This document shows, in pieces, positions 24,477 to 32,542 of a stretch of 64,000 nt of DNA. The stretch covers positions 37,951-101,950 of the forward strand of contig NZ_VCNP01000011.1 in the NCBI RefSeq assembly GCF_006782915.1, read 5' to 3'. Below the pieces are notes generated by a model. It made no database searches, was not told the DNA's origin, and was given only the letters and a program-made list of their open reading frames with translations. Position numbers and translations under genes: made by a program. Source of the stretch: Streptomyces calvus. GTDB taxonomy: Bacteria; Actinomycetota; Actinomycetes; Streptomycetales; Streptomycetaceae. Numbering within the stretch: the stretch's first letter is position 1; every line of letters starts with the position of its first letter.

Positions 24477-26602
24477 GCACCACCGCAGAACTGTTGAAGG
24501 GTGCGGCCGAGCTGTTCCCGGACGAGGTCGTCACGCAGGCGCACGTGCGCCACTTCGACCTCCCCCTGGGCGCGGGCCGCTTCGCCCTGATCACCCTGGA
24601 CAACGGCCTGGACCACACCAAGCCGACCACCTTCGGCCCCCAGTCGCTGGCGAACCTGAACGCCGCCGTCGACCAGGTCGAGAAGGAGGCCGCGGACGGC
24701 GAGATCGTCGGCGTCGGCGTCACCGGCAAGCCGTTCATCTTCGCGGTCGGCGCCGACCTCAAGGGCGTCGAGCTGCTCAAGCGCCACGAGGACGCGCTCG
24801 CCATCGGCAAGGGCGGCCACGACGTCTTCAAGCGCCTCGCGCATCTCGCGGTGCCGACGTTCGCGTACTACAACGGCGCCGCCATGGGCGGTGGCGTCGA
24901 GGTCGGTCTGCACTGCACCTACCGCACGGTGTCCGCGGCGATCCCCGCGTTCTCCCTGCCCGAGGTGTTCCTCGGTCTGGTTCCCGGCTGGGGCGGCTGC
25001 ACGCTGCTGCCGAACCTGATCGGCGCCGACAAGGCCGTCTCGGTGATCATCGAGAACAGCCTCAACCAGAACAAGCAGCTCAAGGGCAAGCAGGTCCACG
25101 AACTCGGCATCGCCGACGCGATCTTCGAGGGCGCGGACTTCCTGGAGCAGTCGCTGATCTGGACGGCGTCCGTCCTCAAGGGCGAGATCGTGGTCGAGCG
25201 GCCGGTGATCGACCGCGGCGAGGCCTGGGACCAGGCCGTCGCCAAGGGCCGCTTCATCGCCGACTCCAAGGTGCACAGCGCCGCCCCGGCCGCCTACCGC
25301 GCCCTGGACATCATCGCCGCCGCCAAGAACGGCGACCTCCAGCAGGGCTACGACGCCGAGGACACCGCGCTCGCCGACCTGATCATGGGTGGCGAACTGC
25401 GTTCCGGCATCTACGCGTTCAACCTGGTGCAGAAGCGCGGCAAGCGTCCCGCCGGAGCCCCGGACAAGAACCTGGCCCGCCCGGTCACCAAGGTCGGCGT
25501 GGTCGGCGCCGGTCTGATGGCCTCGCAGCTGGCGCTGCTGTTCCTGCGCCGCCTGGAGGTCCCGGTCGTCCTCACGGACATCGACCAGGAGCGCATCGAC
25601 AAGGGTGTGGGCTACGTCCACGCCGAGATCGACAAGCTGCTCGGCAAGGGCCGCATCAACCAGGACAAGGCCAACCGCCTCAAGGCGCTGGTGACGGGTG
25701 TCCTGGACAAGGCCGAGGGCTTCGCCGACGCCGACTTCGTCATCGAGGCCGTCTTCGAGGAGATGGGCGTCAAGCAGCAGGTGTTCGCGGAGGTCGAGGC
25801 GGTCGCCCCGGCGCACGCGATCCTCGCCACCAACACCTCCTCGCTCTCCGTCTCCGAGATGGCGTCGAAGCTGAAGCACCCCGAGCGGGTCGTCGGCTTC
25901 CACTTCTTCAACCCGGTCGCGGTCCTGCCGCTGCTGGAGATCGTCCGCGGCGAGAAGACGGACGACGCGTCGCTGGCCACGGCGTTCGGTGTCGCCAAGA
26001 AGCTGAAGAAGACCGCGGTGCTGGTCAAGGACGCCCCGGCGTTCGTCGTGAACCGCATCCTGACCCGCTTCATGGGCGAGATCCAGAACGTCATCGACGA
26101 GGGCACGCCGGTCGAGGTCGCCGAGAAGGCGGTCGAGCCGCTCGGCCTGCCGATGTCGCCGCTGGTCCTGCTGGAGCTGGTCGGCCCGGCGATCGGCCTG
26201 CACGTCTCGGAGACCCTCAACCGGGCCTTCCCGGACCGCTTCACCGTCTCCCCGAACCTCAAGGCGGTCGTCGAGGCCGGCAAGCGCGGCTTCTACGTCT
26301 ACGACTCCGGCAAGCCGGAGCTGGACCCGGAGGTCGCCGCGCTGCTCAAGCAGGGCGACACCGTCCTGACCGAGGAGCAGGTGCGGGCCCGGGTGCTGGA
26401 CGCGGTGGCGCAGGAGATCGGGCTGATGCTCGACGAGGGCGTCGTCGCCGAGGCCCAGGACATCGACCTGTGCCTGATCACGGGCGCCGGCTGGCCGTTC
26501 CACCTGGGCGGCATCACGCCGTACCTGGACCGCGAGGGCGTCTCCGAGCGGGTGAACGGGAAGCGGTTCCTGGAGGCCGGGGTGGCGTCGGTCCCGGCGT
26601 AA
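24473..26602 (+). CDS. fadB: fatty-acid oxidation multienzyme: enoyl-CoA hydratase / 3-hydroxyacyl-CoA dehydrogenase FadB
   Basis: This 709-residue bifunctional protein has an N-terminal crotonase domain (about 1-230: YYNGAAMGGGVEVGLHCTYR, FSLPEVFLGLVPGWGGCTLL with the catalytic Glu) that hydrates enoyl-CoA. The 3-hydroxyacyl-CoA dehydrogenase (about 335-620) has the NAD motif VGVVGAGLMASQLALLF and catalytic His/Glu in ERVVGFHFFNPV, then a C-terminal helical domain. GTG 24473 overlaps the fadA stop and has GGAGG upstream; the frame is open much further but runs antiparallel to real coding, so the overlap decides the start. A strong hairpin follows 18 bp downstream. Confidence 0.95.
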   Translation: MSTTAELLKGAAELFPDEVVTQAHVRHFDLPLGAGRFALITLDNGLDHTKPTTFGPQSLANLNAAVDQVEKEAADGEIVGVGVTGKPFIFAVGADLKGVELLKRHEDALAIGKGGHDVFKRLAHLAVPTFAYYNGAAMGGGVEVGLHCTYRTVSAAIPAFSLPEVFLGLVPGWGGCTLLPNLIGADKAVSVIIENSLNQNKQLKGKQVHELGIADAIFEGADFLEQSLIWTASVLKGEIVVERPVIDRGEAWDQAVAKGRFIADSKVHSAAPAAYRALDIIAAAKNGDLQQGYDAEDTALADLIMGGELRSGIYAFNLVQKRGKRPAGAPDKNLARPVTKVGVVGAGLMASQLALLFLRRLEVPVVLTDIDQERIDKGVGYVHAEIDKLLGKGRINQDKANRLKALVTGVLDKAEGFADADFVIEAVFEEMGVKQQVFAEVEAVAPAHAILATNTSSLSVSEMASKLKHPERVVGFHFFNPVAVLPLLEIVRGEKTDDASLATAFGVAKKLKKTAVLVKDAPAFVVNRILTRFMGEIQNVIDEGTPVEVAEKAVEPLGLPMSPLVLLELVGPAIGLHVSETLNRAFPDRFTVSPNLKAVVEAGKRGFYVYDSGKPELDPEVAALLKQGDTVLTEEQVRARVLDAVAQEIGLMLDEGVVAEAQDIDLCLITGAGWPFHLGGITPYLDREGVSERVNGKRFLEAGVASVPA

Positions 26603-26620
26603 CCTCCGAGCGCGTGACTA

Positions 26621-26643
26621 GGGCCCCCGCTCCGCGGGGGCCC
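26621..26643 (+). terminator. terminator after fadAB
   Basis: A perfect 10-bp GC stem (GGGCCCCCGC / GCGGGGGCCC) with a TCC loop lies 18 bp after the fadB stop. It is followed by TTCG rather than a long T-tract. Confidence 0.85.
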
Positions 26644-26721
26644 TTCGTCCGTTCTGGGCGCGCCTTCGGCGCTCCGGTCACAAAGCGTGGGTGAGGTGAA
26701 GGAGTGAAAAAGGTTTAGCCA

Positions 26722-26727
26722 TATAAT
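26722..26727 (+). promoter_or_regulatory. consensus -10 box TATAAT
   Basis: A perfect TATAAT lies in an unusually AT-rich 40-nt patch (26696-26735), 50 bp before the lectin-like gene. No good TTGACA is visible at 17-18 nt, so activation or an alternative sigma factor is possible. Confidence 0.55.
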
Positions 26728-26777
26728 GTGTCAATCCTGGTCGCCGTACGGGGAGGCCGTTCCGGGGAGACGGAAGG

Positions 26778-27914
26778 ATGGACGGCCGAATGCGGCGAAG
26801 AGCGAAGGACGGGCGACGCGCACCCGAGAGGGCGGCCGGCTCCCAGTCGGCCACGGGCTCGCACGGAGCCGAGAACCCGGTGGGCGGCAAGTGGCTCACG
26901 CGCGGCACCGACGGACGGCTCACCCTGTTCGCCCTGGGCTCCGGGGAACTGCTGCGCTGGACCGAGTCGCGCCCCGGCGGACCCGACTGGAACGGGCCCG
27001 AGCACCTTCCCGTCCCGCCGCACCTGAGCCACCTCACCATCGCCCAGGGCGCCAACGGCTATCTGCACTTCCTGGCCCACCGCGTCCGGCAGGCCGCCGG
27101 CGGCAGGACCGTCACCGACCTGATGTACTCCATGCAGTACCAGTCGGGCCGTCCGCTCAACGAGTGGCGTGCCATCGGCAACCCGTACAAGGCCGACGAC
27201 GAGCGCAACCCGCGCCTGGGCTTTCCCACCGGCGCCGTCGACGGGGCCGGCATCCTGCACGTCTTCGTCCGCAACGCGGGCCGCGGCCTCCATGTGCGGC
27301 ACGAGGACAAGGACGGCAAGTGGCGTCCCTGGCAGGACCTGCGCGGCAGCGCGCTGCACGAGGGCGTGACCGTGGGCGTCACCTCCAAGGGCCGCATCGG
27401 CGTGCTCGGCCCGTCCGAGAAGCCGCTGCACCACTGGCAGCAGCCCGTGCAGGGCGGCGCGTTCGAACGCCAGGAGGACCTCCACGTCACCGTGGTGCCG
27501 GGCACCGGCGTGGCCCTGGAGACGGCCGAGGACCAGCTCACCTACTACGCCGCCGACGCCTACTCCCCGAACCTGCTGGCGATCCGCCCCAACGGCTCCG
27601 TGGTACCGATCGGCGGCGCTCCGGGCGGCGGTGCGCTGTCCGCGCTGCGCACGGTCATCGACGGGCAGGACTGCACGGTCCTCGTCCACCGCGGGGTCGG
27701 CGGGACACCGGTGTTCGGCGCCTTCGTGACCAACGCCGAGGAGTGGGGCGTGGAGTGGGCCGAGGTCGGCCGCCCCTGCCTCGGTGATCCCGCGACGGTG
27801 CTGGACGCGCACGGCCGGATCGTGGTGGCCATGCTGGGCACGGACGGTGTCCCGCGGATCACCCGCCAGGTGTCGGAGTCCGGGCTCTCGCTCGGTCAGT
27901 GGCGCGACATCTGA
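26778..27914 (+). CDS. PLL-like beta-propeller lectin-type protein
   Basis: This 378-residue protein has no obvious signal peptide. After a basic N-terminus of about 40 residues there are repeated blocks with a G-x-L/V-x-V/L-F/W pattern (GTDGRLTLFALGSGELLRW, GANGYLHFLAHRV, DGAGILHVFVRNAGRGLHVR, LDAHGRIVVAMLGTDGVPRI). These look like blades of a PLL/tachylectin-type propeller that binds sugars. AAGG-rich sequence lies before ATG 26778; ATG 26790 is an alternative. It is convergent with the nonulosonate operon, so a role in handling that glycan is possible but unproven. Confidence 0.6.
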   Translation: MDGRMRRRAKDGRRAPERAAGSQSATGSHGAENPVGGKWLTRGTDGRLTLFALGSGELLRWTESRPGGPDWNGPEHLPVPPHLSHLTIAQGANGYLHFLAHRVRQAAGGRTVTDLMYSMQYQSGRPLNEWRAIGNPYKADDERNPRLGFPTGAVDGAGILHVFVRNAGRGLHVRHEDKDGKWRPWQDLRGSALHEGVTVGVTSKGRIGVLGPSEKPLHHWQQPVQGGAFERQEDLHVTVVPGTGVALETAEDQLTYYAADAYSPNLLAIRPNGSVVPIGGAPGGGALSALRTVIDGQDCTVLVHRGVGGTPVFGAFVTNAEEWGVEWAEVGRPCLGDPATVLDAHGRIVVAMLGTDGVPRITRQVSESGLSLGQWRDI

Positions 27915-27950
27915 CGGCCGGCCCGGATGTGCGGGCGGTCGGACCGGCCG
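27915..27950. terminator. hairpin between convergent lectin and glycosyltransferase genes
   Basis: The arms CGGCCGGCCCG (27915-27925) and CGGACCGGCCG (27940-27950) pair at 10 of 11 positions. The hairpin begins directly after the lectin stop and ends 9 bp from the opposing stop, so it may serve both transcripts. Confidence 0.55.
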
Positions 27951-27959
27951 CGCGGGCGG

Positions 27960-28988
27960 TCAGCGCCCCACGAGGCCCGGGCTCATGCTCGACAGTCCGT
28001 GCCGGCGCTTCGCCGACTCCGCCATGCCGTGCAGGAAGCCCACCGCGTGGGCCGTGGTGTCCGGCGTGAACCACGCCTCGGACACCTCGCAGAGCTCCAC
28101 CCGCACACCTCCGCCGCCCAGGACGATGGGCAGGGTGTGGGCCACGGTGGACGGGAAGGTCAGGACCGTGTGGCCGATCGGCCCCTGGGCGGCGAGCAGT
28201 TCCAGCGGCAGGTCCGGCCGGAGCACGCGGACGCCCGTGGCCTCGGCGATCCGCCGGAGCTTGTCCCTGCTCTCGCGGCGGTGGGCGAGATACCGGTCCA
28301 CGCCGCGGGTACGGACGATGGCGGCCACCGCCCGCAGATAGTGCTCCTCCCCGACGATGCCGGTCTCGACCAGCGAGGTGCCGAGCAGGTCGGCGCCGTC
28401 GCGCACGGTGGGCCGAGGGAAGCGGCTCCGCGTCCAGCCGTACTCGTTGGAGACGATCCGGATGCCCGGCGGCGGAGCGACTTCCATGCAGGTGAACAGC
28501 GTGCGGTCCAGCGCCGGTTCGGTGAGCCAGGTCATGGCCCGGCCGCCCCGGCCGGCGCCGCCGGCCTGCTGGTGCCAGCGGGTCAGCCGACGGCCTTCGG
28601 TGACGATCCGCACGAATTCCGTGGTGGCCGTGCCGTCGTCGACGATGACCAGTTCCCGGGCGGTGGCGGAGGGCAGCAGCATCTGCACCAGGCCGGAGAA
28701 CAGGTCACCCACGACGAGCCGTTCGGCCGCCGCCACCCGTTTGCGCACGGCCGCGATCTGCCGCATCCGGCTGACGGTCCCGGACCGCACCTCGAACCGG
28801 GTGATGTCCAGGTCGCTCACGGCGGCCAGTTCCGCGACCCGGGAGAGCTGCACCCGCGACCACGCGTCCATCGGCAGCAGGACCGCCACCTCGAGTGCGA
28901 CACGGCCCTCGCCCCGGTGACCGGCATGCGCCCATTCCGCCACGTTCAGCAGTTGGGCGGGACTCTCCACCAGGGCGAGGGTCGTCAT
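27960..28988 (-). CDS. putative glycosyltransferase, polysialyltransferase/GT52-like
   Basis: This 342-residue cytosolic protein is last in the six-gene operon. Features recall capsular polysialyltransferases and GT52 enzymes: an N-terminal LALVESPAQLLNVAEWAHA, VVGDLFSGLVQMLLPSATA, an acidic IVDDGTATTEFVRI, and TVLTFPSTVAHTLPIVLG near the C-terminus in the position of the Ser-rich nucleotide-binding motif. Similarity is weak, so donor and acceptor are inferred from the neighbouring CMP-nonulosonate genes. Its ATG overlaps the neuB stop as TGATG, showing tight coupling to nonulosonate synthesis. Confidence 0.6.
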   Translation of the reverse strand: MTTLALVESPAQLLNVAEWAHAGHRGEGRVALEVAVLLPMDAWSRVQLSRVAELAAVSDLDITRFEVRSGTVSRMRQIAAVRKRVAAAERLVVGDLFSGLVQMLLPSATARELVIVDDGTATTEFVRIVTEGRRLTRWHQQAGGAGRGGRAMTWLTEPALDRTLFTCMEVAPPPGIRIVSNEYGWTRSRFPRPTVRDGADLLGTSLVETGIVGEEHYLRAVAAIVRTRGVDRYLAHRRESRDKLRRIAEATGVRVLRPDLPLELLAAQGPIGHTVLTFPSTVAHTLPIVLGGGGVRVELCEVSEAWFTPDTTAHAVGFLHGMAESAKRRHGLSSMSPGLVGR

Positions 28989-29902
28989 CACGCGGCCGGG
29001 ACCGCCGATTCGGCGACGACGCCGGTGACGCGGCGCAGCTTCTTCATCGGGCCGAGCTCGGACTCGTAGACCTTCTTCACGCCGTCGCCGAGGGACGCCT
29101 CGATGGTGCGGATGTCGCGGACCAGGCGCTGAAGGCCCTGCGGCTCCACGGACGCGGCCTGGTCGGAGCCCCACATGGCGCGGTCGAGCGTGATGTGGCG
29201 CTCCACCATGCAGGCGCCGAGGGCGACCGCGGCCACCGTGGTCTGCAGGCCGATCTCGTGGCCGGAGTAGCCGATCGGGACGTTCGGGAACTCCGCCCGG
29301 AGGGTGTTGATGGCACGGAGGTTGAGCTCCTCCGCCTTCGCCGGGTACGTCGAGGTGGCGTGCAGCAGGACGATGTTCTCGCTGCCGAGCACCTCGACCG
29401 CGTGCCGGATCTGCGCCGGGGTCGACATGCCGGTGGACAGGATGACCGTCTTGCCGGTGGCGCGCAGGGCGCGCAGCAGTTCGTCGTCGGTGAGGGAGGC
29501 GGAGGCGACCTTGTGGGTGGGGACGTCGAACTTCTCGAGGAAGGCGACGGCCTCGGTGTCCCACGGGGAGGCGAACCAGTCGATGTTCTTCGACTTGCAG
29601 TACTCGTCGATCCGGCGGTACTCGTCCTCGCCGAACTCCACGCGGTGGCGGTAGTCGATGTACGTCATCCGGCCCCACGGCGTGTCGCGCTCGATGTCCC
29701 ACTGGTCGCGCGGGGTGCAGATCTCCGGCGTGCGCTTCTGGAACTTGACGGCGTCGCAGCCGGCCTCGGCGGCGGCGTCGATCAGCTTGAAGGCGTTGTC
29801 GAGGTCGCCGTTGTGGTTGATGCCGATCTCGCCGATGACGTAGGCGGGAGCGCCGTGACCGACCACGCGGGAGCCGATGCGGCGGACAGGGTGGTGCTGC
29901 AT
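28988..29902 (-). CDS. neuB: nonulosonate (N-acetylneuraminate/Kdn-type) synthase NeuB
   Basis: This 304-residue TIM-barrel enzyme condenses phosphoenolpyruvate with a hexose (ManNAc, ManNAc-6-P or Man-6-P in known relatives) to give a nine-carbon keto acid. NeuB motifs are YVIGEIGINHNGDLDNAFKL, DAVKFQKRTPE, FASPWDTEAVAFL, HKVASASLTDDELL, ILSTGMSTPAQI, LHATSTYPA and GYSGHEIG, with metal ligands in the His residues. It lacks the C-terminal SAF/antifreeze-like domain of classical NeuB (about 345 residues), which is odd because that domain normally closes the partner active site. It is 5 bp downstream of the CMP-transferase gene. No NeuC epimerase gene is in the window. Confidence 0.88.
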   Translation of the reverse strand: MQHHPVRRIGSRVVGHGAPAYVIGEIGINHNGDLDNAFKLIDAAAEAGCDAVKFQKRTPEICTPRDQWDIERDTPWGRMTYIDYRHRVEFGEDEYRRIDEYCKSKNIDWFASPWDTEAVAFLEKFDVPTHKVASASLTDDELLRALRATGKTVILSTGMSTPAQIRHAVEVLGSENIVLLHATSTYPAKAEELNLRAINTLRAEFPNVPIGYSGHEIGLQTTVAAVALGACMVERHITLDRAMWGSDQAASVEPQGLQRLVRDIRTIEASLGDGVKKVYESELGPMKKLRRVTGVVAESAVPAA

Positions 29903-29907
29903 GTTGA

Positions 29908-31107
29908 TCAGAGAGCCTTTCCGAGAAGGTGTGCTGCTATTTCGCGGACAACGCCGTGGCCCCCGCGTGACGTGGTCACGGCGCGCGCTCGTTCACGGAC
30001 GATGTCGTGGGCGTCGGCCACGGCCACGGGCCAGCCGACGAGTTCGAAGCAGGGCAGGTCGTTGACGTCGTTGCCGGCGTAGAGGATCCGGCCGGGGTCG
30101 ATGCCCTCGGCCTCGTACCACTTGCGCAGTTCGACGTCCTTGCTCAGCGTCCCCTGGATGACGGGGACACCGAGCTTGCGTGCCCTGGCGGAGACGACCG
30201 GGTTGGTCTCGCTGGACAGGACGAGGACCGGGACGCCCGCTGTGCGCAGGCGGGCGATGCCCATGCCGTCGCCCCGGTGGACGACCACGGTCTCGTGCCC
30301 GTCGGCGTCGATCCACACGCGGTCGTCGGTCTGGGTGCCGTCGAAGTCGAGGACGACCGCGTCGACGTCGGCGCGGGTCGGGAACCGGGGCGCGTCGAGG
30401 AGCCCAGCCAGTGCCCGGGCCCGTTCGAGGTCGGCGGGGTCGTCGATCTCCAGGGTGCGGGCCGGGTCGACGGGCACGGCCGCCACGTTCCCGAAGAAGC
30501 GGTGCTGGTGGTCGCGGAAGCCCTGGGCGCGCATCGCGTAGGCGGCGCCGGTCTCCAGGAACTCCTCGGGCCGGTCCTGCCGGCGCAGCCGTTCGGCGCT
30601 GTCGTGGTTGACGCCCTCGGCGGCCACGACGGCCCGCTGTCCCTCCTCGCGGACACCGCGCCACACGAATCCGTGGAACGGCGAGGCGGTGAACGCCGAG
30701 TCGGCGCCGCCGTCCAGCACGGCTCCGACCACGCCGTCGACGTCCTCGGTGGTCAGGAAGGGGCTGGTGGCCTGGACGAAGAGCAGCACGTCGGTGCGCC
30801 GGCCGTGCCGCTCCTCGACGACGTCGAGGGCGTGCAGCAGCGCGGACTCGCTGGACGCCGTGTCCGAGGCGAGGCCGGCGGGCCGTACGACGGTCTCGGC
30901 GCCGTGCCGGCGGGCCTCCTCGGCGATGTCGTCGGCGTCGGTGCTCACCACGACGCGGGTCACCCGGTCCGACCCCCGGCAGGCGCGCACGGCCCGGCCG
31001 ACGAGCGACACACCCGCGACCGGTGCCACGTTCTTGCCGGGGATGCCCTTGGAGCCACCGCGGGCCGGTATGACGGCCACCACGACTGGGGCGGAAAATG
31101 TTGACAT
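29908..31107 (-). CDS. CMP-nonulosonate synthetase fused to a HAD phosphatase (NeuA-KdsC type)
   Basis: This is a 399-residue bifunctional protein. Residues 1-225 are a NeuA/KdsB-type cytidylyltransferase (VVAVIPARGGSKGIPGKNV, FVQATSPFLTTEDVD, ETGAAYAM) that activates the sugar acid with CTP. Residues 240-399 form a HAD domain of the KdsC type with all catalytic motifs: VVLDFDGTQTDD (two Asp), VLVLSSE (Ser), GTLSKDVEL (Lys) and YAGNDVNDLPCF (Asp). It could therefore dephosphorylate a 9-phosphate intermediate (Kdn-9-P or Neu5Ac-9-P) made by NeuB. A similar fusion exists in animal CMP-sialate synthetases. GAGG lies 7 nt before the ATG. Confidence 0.88.
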   Translation of the reverse strand: MSTFSAPVVVAVIPARGGSKGIPGKNVAPVAGVSLVGRAVRACRGSDRVTRVVVSTDADDIAEEARRHGAETVVRPAGLASDTASSESALLHALDVVEERHGRRTDVLLFVQATSPFLTTEDVDGVVGAVLDGGADSAFTASPFHGFVWRGVREEGQRAVVAAEGVNHDSAERLRRQDRPEEFLETGAAYAMRAQGFRDHQHRFFGNVAAVPVDPARTLEIDDPADLERARALAGLLDAPRFPTRADVDAVVLDFDGTQTDDRVWIDADGHETVVVHRGDGMGIARLRTAGVPVLVLSSETNPVVSARARKLGVPVIQGTLSKDVELRKWYEAEGIDPGRILYAGNDVNDLPCFELVGWPVAVADAHDIVRERARAVTTSRGGHGVVREIAAHLLGKAL

Positions 31108-31204
31108 ATCAGACCTCGGGTGCTGCGGCTGGCGGAGTGGGAGCGCACGGGCTGCGTGCGCGCAGTGGTGGGGGGAGGTGAGGGAGCGGTGCCGAGCCCG
31201 GGGC

Positions 31205-32488
31205 TCAGAGACCGCCCCAGCGCTGGATCTTCGGCGCGACCGTCTGGACCCCGAACCGGTACGCGCGGCGCAGGGCCTTGCGTGAGGTCCGGGCCATCAG
31301 GCCGGGCCGTTGGCCGGCGGAGTTCGCCGCGTGGGGCAGCGGGGTTCCGTCGGGGGCCAGGCCGCGCCTGGCCAGGAGCCGGGGCAGGTAGCCCGCGGCG
31401 TTCTGCATCGTGTAGTACGGCCGGATCGGTGGCAGCGCCGCCCGGCTCAGGGACGTGACCCGCCGGCGCAGCTGGGCATACGGGTCCTGCGCCAGGATGC
31501 CCTGCTCCTCCAGCCAGCCCTCGTGCGCATACGGCTGGCACCCCTCGTCGATCTCGTTCCAGGAGGCGATGCAGCCGGAGCCGGTGAAGTAGTGGTTGCC
31601 GTGCGGTTCACGGACGCCGAGGTCGCTGAGGATCACCGTGGGGATGCCGCGGTGCATCGACTCCAGGGCGGCGGTGGAGCTGACGGTGACGAGGAGGTCG
31701 GTGCGGTCCAGGACCTCGGCCATGTTCCCGTAGACGAACTGCAGGTTCGGCGGCAGCGGTTCGCCGAGCTGCTCGGCCAGGGTCTCGTAGTGGTAGGGCT
31801 CGATGTGGGTGGTCTGCTCGCCGGGCTTGGACCGCAGCTTGATGAGCACCTCGCGGCCGGGGCGCAGCCGGGCGTGCTGGATGGCCCGGCGCAGGATGTA
31901 GACCCGGCCGTCGCGGTCCTCGGGCACCGACGGCTGCACGGCGAACGTCACGGTGAAGGGGTGCGTGGCGCCCGTGCGCAGCGGGTCGTACTGCTGCTCG
32001 GCGAGGAACGGCAGCGCGGTCTGCACGACGCAGTCGTCGTCGATGCCGAGCCCGTGGTAGATCTCCCGGAACCGGCGGGCGTCGAAGGGGCTGTTGGCGA
32101 GCACCACGTCGGCGCCGGCGCGCAGCAGCAGGCCGTCCGTCAGGTTCTCGTAGACGACGCCGACGTAGCCGGTGACCAGGACGGGACGGCGCGGGGCGTG
32201 CTCGAAGACGCGGGCGAGGCCGTGCAGGATCGCCTGGGTGGTGCCGCCGACGGAGCCGACGACGAGCACGTCCGCCTGGCCGAGTGCGGGGCTGGTGACG
32301 AACTCGGCCACCGAGGACTGCGTCACCGTCTCGGGCCGGATGCCCACCTCGGCCATCTGCCGGGCGGTGGGCGTGGCGCGCCCGTTGAGCATGTGTGCGT
32401 GCACCCGGGGTGCGGGGTGGAGTCGTTGCGCCAACTCGCCACCCCACTTCCATCGGGTGTCGGAGTCGGCGAGCACGTGAATACGCAT
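31205..32488 (-). CDS. DUF6716 putative glycosyltransferase
   Basis: This 427-residue protein is annotated in actinobacteria as DUF6716, probably a GT-B glycosyltransferase. It opens with MRIHVLADSDTRWKWGGELA, then has VLVVGSVGGTTQAILHGLAR, a phosphate-contact-like basic segment EVLIKLRSKPGEQTTHIEPYHY, and VTVSSTAALESMHRGIPTVILSD, a pattern seen at the nucleotide-binding end of polysialyltransferase-like and CDP-glycerol-type transferases. There is no membrane span. It sits between the polysialyltransferase-like gene (54 bp) and the CMP-synthetase (97 bp). The reaction is not known. Confidence 0.65.
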   Translation of the reverse strand: MRIHVLADSDTRWKWGGELAQRLHPAPRVHAHMLNGRATPTARQMAEVGIRPETVTQSSVAEFVTSPALGQADVLVVGSVGGTTQAILHGLARVFEHAPRRPVLVTGYVGVVYENLTDGLLLRAGADVVLANSPFDARRFREIYHGLGIDDDCVVQTALPFLAEQQYDPLRTGATHPFTVTFAVQPSVPEDRDGRVYILRRAIQHARLRPGREVLIKLRSKPGEQTTHIEPYHYETLAEQLGEPLPPNLQFVYGNMAEVLDRTDLLVTVSSTAALESMHRGIPTVILSDLGVREPHGNHYFTGSGCIASWNEIDEGCQPYAHEGWLEEQGILAQDPYAQLRRRVTSLSRAALPPIRPYYTMQNAAGYLPRLLARRGLAPDGTPLPHAANSAGQRPGLMARTSRKALRRAYRFGVQTVAPKIQRWGGL

Positions 32489-32542
32489 CGCCTGTACTGA
32501 TCCTTCTTCGCCTGCTGTTCGCTGTTCGGGAGGTCTCGCGGT

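Noticed and set aside
23534..26602. A fused 1022-codon frame starting inside fadA and running through fadB
   Set aside because: The first 313 codons overlap fadA in another frame and are Arg-rich nonsense. The GTGA overlap with a ribosome site at 24473 is the true fadB start.
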